Notes under the pieces: model-generated
Told to the model about the DNA's origin: nothing
The model's input: only the letters and a program-made list of their open reading frames with translations
The model's database searches: none
In this document: piece by piece, positions 56,440 through 64,000 of the stretch
Numbering within the stretch: position 1 is the first letter of the stretch
Layout: each line of letters begins with the position of its first letter
NCBI GenBank assembly: GCA_035578155.1
Contig: JAPWDM010000021.1
Coordinates: forward strand, 1,293,001-1,357,000
Direction: 5' to 3'
Source of the DNA: Brachynemurus nebulosus
Taxonomy: Eukaryota; Arthropoda; Insecta; Neuroptera; Myrmeleontidae
DNA: 64,000 nucleotides
Translations under genes and position numbers: made by a program

Positions 56440-56850
56440 ACGATATTTATTGAAATTGTGAATAATATTCAAAATATTGCAATATTGAAAGCAATACGTA
56501 CTTGAATATTTGTTGAAAAATGTAAATAACTGAATTGAAAATAATATTCAGAGTATTAAAATACGTTACCGAATATTTATGAAATTGAAAGTAATATTCA
56601 GAGCATCAAAAGATACGTTACCGAATATTTATGACATTGAAAGTAATATTCAGAGCATCAAAAGATACGTTGCCGAATATTTTCTGAAATTGTAAATAAT
56701 ATTCAGAGCAGCAAAAGATACGTTGCCGAATATTTATAAAATTGTAAATAATATTCAAAATATTGAAACACTAAAAACAATACGTTATTGAATATTTGTT
56801 GAAATTGTAAACAATATTCAGCTCATTAAAAAATGCGTTACTGAATAGGT
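56440..56850 (-). repeat. Tandem repeats in the Pao 5' UTR
   Basis: About seven units of 55-65 bp around AATATTCAGAGCATCAAAAG and ATACGTTACCGAATATT, more diverged at the edges. They lie between the primer site and gag. Confidence 0.8.
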
Positions 56851-57440
56851 ATCAAAACGTGAATAATGCAATTGTGAATATTGTACAAAAGTACCGAATT
56901 GATTGATTAATAACGGTTATGATAGCAAAATGTGATTTCTTGAACCGATATTAAATGCTAATGCATTTGAATGTTTGAAAAAATACGTTGAATATTAGTT
57001 TGTTGTGTTGGTTACACGTATATGTATGTTTTTTGTATGAAAACGATTGTACACAGTAACTACAAAATAGAATTGAAATGAAAAGAGAAGGAGAACATAT
57101 ACAGGCTCACGTGTGCCTGGATATGGTTGTCTTCTTTTGCTGCGACGATGAATGTTCTGTGTACTGCTACGGGAACGCGGTGCTATGCTAGAGCTGCCCG
57201 TTGCTTGTGATATGTGTTGTGTGTGTACCACGCTTCCAACAAACCAAATGATCAGCTCTTGAATGTGTGTGTTGAAATGACGTCACTTCTTATTGCACAA
57301 ATTTCGTAGTATGAAAATGGCGTTGTTGAGATCCAAAAAACATACACGTTGTTTGACTATCTTCTTGTAGATTTACCGAGAAATCTTGTTGATTGAAAAT
57401 ATATGCTATCATCCAAATTCACCGAAACATGTAAAATTTC

Positions 57441-57458
57441 ACATCCGGCTCAAAGGAC
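57441..57458 (-). promoter_or_regulatory. Pao primer binding site
   Basis: On the minus strand, TGGTCCTTTGAGCCGGAT follows the 5' LTR by about nine bases. Similar TGGTCCTT...GCCGGA sites are usual in BEL/Pao elements. Confidence 0.65.
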
Positions 57459-57467
57459 CAAATTTTA

Positions 57468-57884
57468 TGTACGTGATGGTAATGATTACCAAATAAACGA
57501 GACTGCATTTCCAATAGGTGCAATGTATATTGACTTCACAATCAATTATACATAGATAAAATAAATCTTACACATTTCACAATAACAAAAATGACTGGCA
57601 ACAAATAATTAATTTAATATTAAAGATACTGAAGTAACTAAACTGATGAACGTACATGTATGCACTGTTCTTATTTGTATGAACTGATCATCAAAATGTA
57701 TGACTGAGCCGTTTAATGGATAAACGGTGACTCTCTTGTAAATGACGACTCGCTCTCACGAGAATCCGATGAGTACTGCTTACACACTCAAGGTGCCTGG
57801 TAGCTGGTTGTCACACCAGCTTGACTAGGTGACGTATGTATGGGTGGGGTACATTTCGGTTAAAAATTCAAATTTAAACCAATA
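57468..57884 (-). repeat. Pao 5' LTR
   Basis: 417 bp, matching the 3' LTR closely. It interrupts the unknown gene on its right. Confidence 0.9.
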
Positions 57885-58477
57885 CCTATTCCAACTGTTT
57901 TATCATTATCCACAATTACATTGCAATTCTCTTTGTACTCTCCTTGGTAACAGAAGCTACAATTATTCGTTAAAAAATGACTCATTTCTATCTTGTTAAA
58001 TATTCCCGCAAAATCTTGTGTTATGTCCAAATCTAAAAGATAGTAGTCGTCCACTTTAATTTGATTTAAAATGTTTGGCTGTTCTTCCAATAGAGTCTCC
58101 ACCTTAACGTCCGCTAGTTCCACTTTATACGGAATACATATTGGATTTATATATTTTTTATTAATATTTTCCATTTCTTCCTTTCCAATAATTTCTTTAA
58201 CTCCTCTTGCCATTTTATTTTCACTTTGTAAAAGAAAAGGTAGTTTTGCTTTTACTGCATGTCTTGCAGAAATAAATTTAGAAAATTTTCCTCGTAAGTA
58301 ACTATTAAAAGCACCACATATTTCTTTTTTCACAATAAAACTTGTTAGGTTTTGCACAACGTTTTCAAAATTTATAATAAAAAAATTGATAATTTTCAAA
58401 GTTAATTTTATTGTATGTTTTGTTGCCGCCCAGTGTGCCTTCGCTGCTGGCGCGGACTGTACTTTGAGCTGTGTCAA
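57885..58477 (-). CDS. Unknown protein, C-terminal end displaced by the Pao insertion
   Basis: The minus-strand ATG at 58477 opens a frame of about 197 codons (MTQLKVQSAPAAKAHWAATK). It has a hydrophobic segment at about residues 25-50, a basic middle and an acidic second half with KVDDYYLLDLDITQDF. The frame enters the Pao LTR at 57884. Across the 5-bp duplication it continues at 50379 for four more codons to TGA at 50365-50367, so the original gene was almost fully contained here. I recognise no family. No frameshift or internal stop is seen in nearly 200 codons, which is unusual for this window. Confidence 0.5.
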
Positions 58478-60014
58478 ATTTATTACATTACAGTTGGTAT
58501 TATGTATTCGCGCGCGTAATGGATAGTTTTTGGAGGCAAAACGGCACTATAAATTTCGGTTGAATGATAATGTCACTTTCAGTTTTATTTTTACGTTTTT
58601 GGTGATCACGACCGGACTTCTGTATAATACAGGTACGCTTAAATTATAATTTTTTTATATTTTTCCATTATTGTAATAATGAAATTAGTTTTTAACATGT
58701 AAAATTTTGGTCACACGTAATTTTGAGGTTATATGTTGAATTCAAACCTTCCTTTTTTTTTAATTTCAACTTTGACAATGATTAATTTAATTAAATTTAC
58801 AATTTTATTTATTCAATTTCTTAAATGGACTTCTGTATAATGCAGGAATCTTTGTAACAAAATATGTGAAAATTTGATATAAACTTTTTGATATGGAATA
58901 CGATTGGGTAACATGGTGCAATGGTGGAAATTTGTTAACCGGAATTCATATGTTACTTTTAAATGGACAAATTCTGGATGAATTCAACTCGCTGTGGTTC
59001 AAATTTGGAATTACATCTGCCTGCCATGAGTTCGCTTCAACCCTGGACAACCACCATAGTTCAAACGTCCTAAGGCCCAGATAATACCGCTTTAAAGTGA
59101 ATTCTTTAGTTAAGTAATCTTTTTGGCATGCTTTTATTATTTGTTTTTTTGCAACGTGATGCCTGGTGCTTCTTTAATTAACAAATTAACATTGCTTAGT
59201 GAATCTAATAAAGTGTAAAACAGTTAACTTTTCTGCCATTCAATTTTCTATTAATTCCTTGTAATGTGTTAGTTTTCATTTAACGTAAAACAGTTGAATT
59301 TCTATACGTATTATCTTTTCTGTCACTCAAACTTTTGTTAATTCTTTATAATGTTCTAAAGTTTTCATTTAATTGTAATTAAGGCTACCTACATGACCTA
59401 CATAACCTACCTAACCTAATCATAAATTTTAATTTATAGCATGCATGTATTGGTCAGTAGATATTTGTATTTCGTAAATTTCTTTCTAAATCTTTCTTAT
59501 GTTCTCTTTTTGTAGTTTATTAAAATTATTGTATTCCGTAATTTCTCTATATTTTCTTGCGTTATGCTAATTTTCTTGTTCCTTATTTTATCTTGCTAAA
59601 ATATTTACTGACTGATTAAATTTTTATTATTATGTAATTTATTTCTAAACTAATTTGTTGCTAATTGCAATTACTTTGTTGCTACTTTACAATTTCCTAA
59701 ATTTTAATAATTTATATTGTTAATTGTTATTGAAACATGAAATTGTTGTTAATTATTTACTTTTATCAAATAATTTTATCACTCAATTACCTAATTTTTT
59801 TTTACAAAACTATATATTGGGAACAATCTGAATTAACCCTCACGACCCTGAAATTGTACCAAAAATTGTACAATTAAACAATTTAAAAAAAATTATATGT
59901 AAGACTGAACTAGCCAAAGCAAGTAAATTTTAATTCAAACTGAAAATTTCTATTATTTAAAATTTTCCTTTTATTTTTTTTCAGTGCAATAAGAAACTTT
60001 CTTAACTCAAACAA
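58478..60014. other. AT-rich intergenic region
   Basis: No convincing gene; 58893-59084 is a short plus-strand open frame without a family. GGACTTCTGTATAAT occurs at about 58613 and 58828. AACCTA-type runs at 59385-59420 resemble the complement of TTAGG. Confidence 0.4.
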
Positions 60015-60377
60015 TTAAAATTTTATTTTAAATAAATTTCTTTTATTTACTTTGAGTTCTCTAACTAACAAACTGTTTTCCTTTAACACTCTTTCTTCAC
60101 AATTCCGAATATCACTTATTTTCACAAGCATTATATTGTCACAAAAAGGTTCTGTAATTGGTGTTAGCAGTTTTAAATTGCTGTTGGACAATAGCTTTTC
60201 TTCTTCTGTATAATTTATATTCCCATCATCGGTAATCAGATTGTTGTTATCCAAATTTTCCAACAATAACCATAATCCAAACCTCTCATCAGTTGGTTTT
60301 AATTTATTTCCGAACAATTGAGAAATATTATACATTTTGGAGGAGTTGATCTTCACTTTTTCAGCTACTTTTAACAA
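60015..60377 (-). CDS. Unknown ORF, 120 codons
   Basis: Starts MLKVAEKVKINSSKMYNISQ and holds RFGLWLLLENLDNNNLITDD, with mixed charged and hydrophobic residues and no transmembrane segment. No family recognised. It is intact and on the same strand as its two neighbours, which hints at one multi-gene unit. No shared promoter is visible. Confidence 0.35.
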   Translation of the reverse strand: MLKVAEKVKINSSKMYNISQLFGNKLKPTDERFGLWLLLENLDNNNLITDDGNINYTEEEKLLSNSNLKLLTPITEPFCDNIMLVKISDIRNCEERVLKENSLLVRELKVNKRNLFKIKF

Positions 60378-60887
60378 CTAAATAAAACCACTAAAAATTT
60401 TACTTTATACATTTACAATAGTCAAAGCCGAATATTAGCGACAAAAACGAAAACAGTCGAAGTAAAACTAGTGACCTTGAAAAAGTAGCAGAAACGTGGT
60501 AGCTGAAAGCAAGGCGACCCCCTTCTCTTACCTATATGAAATTAATTTCAAACTTATTACTTTTTGCTAGCAAAAATCGGCATATGAATAAAAACTAACA
60601 TTTCTACTCATAATCATATATTTAAATTACACAATGCTAATAATATCAAATAGTTATACATAAATTTATGTGAATTTTTATATTCGAATCAAGTTTGGGG
60701 TATGATATTAAAAAATTAGTTTGATTCTTTTTTAAGGATAGATGTAAATATAAAGATCAGTTTTTATTTTTAAAATTTTTTTTTAGTAAGTATAGCTTAA
60801 AAAAATAGGTACAGTAATCACTTTTTAACATGTAAACAATAATAAAATTTCTTACAAAAATATGGTAATTTTTTAAATTTACAAATT
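60378..60887. other. AT-rich spacer
   Basis: No gene or distinct repeat seen. Confidence 0.4.
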
Positions 60888-61266
60888 TCAAGAAGATCCA
60901 ACGTTTTGAATTGCGATTTCAAGAAGATCCAATGTTTTGAATTGCAATTTATGAATTAGTCCCATTGGCCCATTATTCATAATACCCAGTTTTGGATTGC
61001 TCTGCAGCCATGCCAGCATTTGCTCACTTAAACTGTCGAACCTCGCCGGTAACGAAATGTATCCAATTTCTAATTCCAATATATGAATCGAATTTTGATG
61101 GTAGTTGACTTGCTCCCATTATTTTATATGTTTTTCCAATTTCCATATCAGAAAGTTTAATCCATCGTTTAACAGCGCCAAGATGGTTCAATTCGTCCAT
61201 AAAATTTCCCGCCATTTTTTGAATTAAGTACCTGTTTCCAGCAGTAATGGATTCCATTGTTGACAA
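60888..61266 (-). pseudogene. Unknown small protein, frameshifted
   Basis: From ATG 61266 (MSTMESITAGNRYLIQKMAG) the frame carries LSDMEIGKTYKIMGASQLPS and shifts near 61080 into the frame ending at 60888, which has ISLPARFDSLSEQMLAWL. The pattern EIGKTYKI...KF...LPARF resembles small proteins common among invertebrate hypothetical proteins, perhaps with an OB-like fold. That reading is tentative. A repeat of AATTTCAAGAAGATCCAA-type sequence at 60888-60935 makes up its tail. Confidence 0.4.
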
Positions 61267-61648
61267 TAATTAGTTTTTAACACAACAATTGAAAATAATT
61301 TTTTACAACAATAAGATTTAATGTTTTTCACTAAAGTTTCGAACAAAATTGTAATTGAAAAGTTATGCTATGGTCTTTTATAGTAGAAAAATAGCACGAT
61401 GACGTCAGTTATCACACTTTATGTAGCCATGCAGGTTAAAACCTGTTGCTTCATTTTTTTGTATATTAGACAGAAATCTCCGTTATTAATATCAGTATAC
61501 CTTTTAATGACGTCAGCTGACAATTTAGACGAGTTTAAACCTGTTTTCAGATAAAAATATGATAAAATTATGAATCAAGGTGCAGAGTTCCGGGTGGTTC
61601 AGACTAGAAACGCCATCTTTTAACTATCAAAAAGGATTTTCGGTGGCA

Positions 61649-61870
61649 TCTGTTGACAATTTTTTCAAACTTACGCACAGGGATCGCTAGTATCCAGACT
61701 ACGACCGCCATCTAGTAATGAAAACTTGGAATTTACAGAGCTCAAAGATGGCTGGACCATCTGTTGACAATTTATCAAACTTACACACAGGGATCGTTAT
61801 TATCCAGACTGCGAGCGCCATCTAGTAGGGAATTTACAGGGCTCGAAGGTGGCTGCTCGAATGGCCATCT
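61649..61870 (+). repeat. Two tandem units of about 110 bp
   Basis: Both units run CATCTGTTGACAATTT...CACAGGGATCG...ATCCAGACT...GCGCCATCTAGTA. The units are about 80-85% identical. Confidence 0.75.
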
Positions 61871-61897
61871 GTTACGGAATTTTTTAATTCTTAGGTT

Positions 61898-61919
61898 TGG
61901 TTAGGTTAGGTTAGGTTAG
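61898..61919 (+). repeat. Short (TTAGG)n run
   Basis: Three full TTAGG units and partial ones, the insect telomere unit. Short runs are common inside insect chromosomes, so it does not mark a chromosome end. Confidence 0.7.
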
Positions 61920-62059
61920 ACAAAATTTCACTAGATGTCGTTAGGTTTGAGACCAAATATTGCTCCATCCACCGCCGGAGGCTTTTAGAACCGCCCCGGT
62001 AGTTTCGCTCCATCCGGGGTCACCCAAAAAATCGGATGGAGGGATGGAGGTGGTGGTTC

Positions 62060-63130
62060 TCTCCAAGAACTACTATTCAGGTTCTAGTCAAGGTGCCAAG
62101 TGGTTATGGTGCCATTTTGTTGCAAAAATGTGAGGGTAGACAGTTTCATCCAATTAGTTGCGCATCATTCAAAACTTCAGACGAAGAAAAGAAGTTACAT
62201 AGCTTCGAATTCGAAACACTATCTGTAACACGGGCTATCGAAAAATACAGCATGTATCTATTAGGCAAATATTTACTGATTGTAATCGTCTGCAACAAAC
62301 CTTACAAAAGAAGGACGTGAATAGGAAAATTTGTAGTTGGAGACTGGCTTTGCAGGAGTATGATTACGAAATGGTACATAGAAGTGGAGAAAGAGTGAGG
62401 CATGTGGACTATTTAAGCAGGCATTTCATCAACGAAGTGGACACGGATTTGATAATAGCACAGAACAAAGATAAGGAAATAATGGATAGCAAAATGAAAT
62501 TGGAGGAAGGAAAGGAACAAGGGGCTTATGAACTGATAAATGGAAAGGTGATGATGTGAAAAAATGGAAAATTGCTACCGGTCATTCCAAGGGCGAGAAG
62601 AAGAGAGCTAGTGATAAGAGTGCATGAAGATTTAGCGCACTTGAGTGTTGATAAGACTGTAGACGAACTAAAGGAGAAGCACTACTTTAGAATTATGACC
62701 AAATACGTACGAAAATGTGTTCAAAACTATTTAAAATGCATTGAAAATAATTACAAAGCCTTCCAAAATTAAGGATTCCTACACTGTTTGGAAAAGGGTA
62801 AAAGACCGTGCGATACCATTCACCTGGATCACTTGGCGCCTTTATAAAAATCAACTAATGGTCATAAACACAAACTCGCCGTCGTAGATGGATTTTCAAA
62901 ATTCATTTTTTTTTTTGGAAGCGGTCAAGACTACGACGTCAGCCGAATCAATTGAAAAGCTGAAAGCGATCTTTAAAATATTCGGGTGCCCTAGACGTAT
63001 CATTCTGACAGAGGCACAGCTTTCACCAGCGAACTATTTCATCAATTTTGTGATGGCAATGGAATTAATCTAGTCTACGTCGCAACACAAACGCCTCACG
63101 GAAATGGCTAAGTCGAAGTAGTACAATCAA
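62060..63130 (+). pseudogene. Ty3/gypsy RNase H and integrase relic
   Basis: SGYGAILLQKCEGRQFHPIS and ASFKTSDEEKKLHSFEFETL are RNase H blocks. One frame over, SWRLALQEYDYEMVHRSGER and VRHVDYLSRHF end RNase H. The integrase zinc finger follows (VHEDLAHLSVDKTVDELKEK, a later Cys pair degraded to C...C...E). The core has HLDHLAP near 62820, AVVDGFSKFIF near 62880, a TDRGTAFTS-type block near 63010 and ATQTPHGNG near 63085. The family differs from the gypsy at 27-39 kb, which lacks integrase. Multiple stops. No LTRs seen. Confidence 0.82.
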
Positions 63131-63689
63131 GTAATCTTATCAAGTAAAGGTTTAAAGTACAGAATTTAAATAAAAAGTACAAAATCTAGGCCTTTTTTCA
63201 ACAGTTTTCGGAACAAAAAAACAGGAAGATTTCAAAGAAAAAAGCTTCCGTAGGTACATGGAGAATGGAGTAAAGAATATTCTGTAAAAATTTTTTATAG
63301 CTTGAAAACTTTCCCTCTGAGAGTGGGTACCGTTTTTAAAAAGGGCATTTTAAGATAAACGCGTTTCAAGTTTGTCTCGAAATTGCTTCAGATCATTGTC
63401 TCAACAACAGTGTGATACTGTGGTGATAACAATTTTTATTATACGTTCACTGGTTGTGAAAAGACTGAATGTAAAGTGGTATCATCCCGCCAAAAGGCGC
63501 CAATCGATCCACAGGATTTTGTATTTAGACTGAATCCATTGATTGGTGGTCGTAGCGACCGTAATATTTCGAATTTAAATTGGAAATTTTGAGAGAACAT
63601 GTATAACTGTATGTACTTTAACATAAGACCATAAGATTTTTTTTTAAATTTACGTTTAAGAGTTATGTTTTGAAATCACGAAGAAGTTG
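63131..63689. other. Spacer
   Basis: No gene or clear repeat seen; the open frame 63439-63624 (minus) has no coding signature I can support. Confidence 0.4.
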
Positions 63690-64000
63690 GAGATTTTTTA
63701 ACTACGGGATTGACGGAAATAAAACCCGTTGATGACAGAATTGATTCTTACTTAGGCTACTTGGTAGAAACATATGTGGACGAGGAAGCAGATTTTCCAT
63801 CGTATATTTGAGCTTCTATGAGTGCGGATGGTAATAGATCTACAAATGCGTGTGAATCGTTCCACAGCCATCTTAATCAAATATTCTACATCCGTCCTTA
63901 TATTATGTATTTATAGACGCTTTAAAAAGCATCGAAACAGAAATATATATTAAAATTCAAAGTTCGGAAAAACAAAGTTCTCTGGTCTCCAAGTGTTAAT
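63675..64000 (+). pseudogene. MULE-like transposase C-terminal relic, running off the window
   Basis: HEEVGDFLTTGLTEIKPVDD is followed by YLVETYVDEEADFPSYI and a stop, then STNACESFHSHLNQIFYIRP and FIDALKSIETEIYIKIQSSE. The T-N-A-C-E-S-F-H block is typical of MULE/FLYWCH-associated transposase tails of insects. The catalytic domain is not in the window. I am fairly sure of the family and of its being broken. Confidence 0.6.

Larger units (their letters stand above)
50380..57884 (-). mobile_element. BEL/Pao LTR retrotransposon
   Basis: LTRs at 57468-57884 (5', minus strand) and 50380-50805 (3') bracket gag-pol on the minus strand. Both start TGTACGTGATGG (plus strand) and end CCAACA or CCAATA. 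CCTAT flanks both ends (50375-50379 and 57885-57889), a 5-bp target duplication. Length is 7.5 kb. The order gag, zinc knuckles, protease, RT, RNase H, integrase with integrase last is that of BEL/Pao. Frameshifts and stops are few, but enough to kill it. Confidence 0.93.
61271..62059. other. Non-coding, with a tandem repeat and TTAGG run
   Basis: Includes the repeat at 61649-61870 and (TTAGG)3-like sequence at 61898-61919. At 61980-62050, CTCCATCC/GGATGGAG motifs recur in both orientations. Confidence 0.5.

Noticed and set aside
58893..59084. 63-codon plus-strand ORF in the 58-60 kb spacer
   Set aside because: Short and isolated, no recognisable motif; not supported as a gene.
61898..61919. 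Chromosome end or telomere
   Set aside because: Only three TTAGG units, with element-rich sequence on both sides.

Overview
The window reads as a gene-poor, AT-rich piece of an arthropod nuclear genome, most likely an insect. It is a layered graveyard of transposable elements. I recognise no conserved single-copy host gene. The evidence is the mix of families (piggyBac, several pogo/Tigger lineages, a Dong/R4-like LINE, Ty1/copia, Ty3/gypsy, BEL/Pao and Penelope elements), long (TA)n tracts, short TTAGG runs like the insect telomere unit, and GT-AG style junctions. An aphid or other hemipteran is a guess only. Bacterial features such as operons and ribosome binding sites do not apply.

Layout. 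0-3 kb: a hAT transposase relic followed by two large foldback elements. 3-9 kb: a frameshifted Dong/R4-type LINE, then two almost identical 5'-truncated copies of a related LINE in head-to-tail tandem, all joined by (TAA)n. 10-12.6 kb: a second, unrelated LINE. 13-18 kb: two pogo/Tigger relics around a minus-strand gypsy gag-protease fragment. 18.27-21.9 kb: a piggyBac element with both ends and TTAA sites, carrying an internally deleted Ty1/copia element with two 261-bp LTRs. 22.7-24 kb: a Transib-like relic split by a 128-bp hairpin. 24-26.6 kb: a minus-strand gene of unknown function split by a Penelope (GIY-YIG) element. 27.2-39.1 kb: a Ty3/gypsy element with gag, protease, RT and a virus-like envelope but no integrase; a 3-kb pogo-type transposon sits in its gag gene. 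39.4-43.2 kb: a Tigger relic, a Penelope relic, an uncharacterised gene and another pogo relic. 43.5-44 kb: a foldback element and a SINE-like piece. 44.4-45.6 kb: a phospholipase-A2-like gene and a packaging ATPase of Polinton/adintovirus type, divergently arranged. 46-50 kb: small nonautonomous repeats and a foldback. 50.38-57.88 kb: a BEL/Pao element on the minus strand with two LTRs and a 5-bp target duplication, inserted four codons before the stop of an unknown minus-strand gene. 57.9-61.3 kb: three minus-strand ORFs of unknown family. 62-63.1 kb: a gypsy RNase H-integrase relic. 63.7-64 kb: a MULE-like transposase relic running off the window.

The elements do not cooperate. What they give is relative order: copia after piggyBac, pogo after gypsy, Penelope fragments after BEL/Pao and after the unknown gene, and a palindrome after the Transib-like relic. 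Nearly every coding region has frameshifts or stops. The exceptions are the two tandem LINE copies, whose 3' ORFs are fully open, and a few ORFs of unknown family. The candidates for undescribed biology are the Polinton/adintovirus-like pair at 44.4-45.6 kb, the unknown minus-strand genes at 24-26.6 kb and 57.9-61.3 kb, and the envelope-bearing gypsy element.
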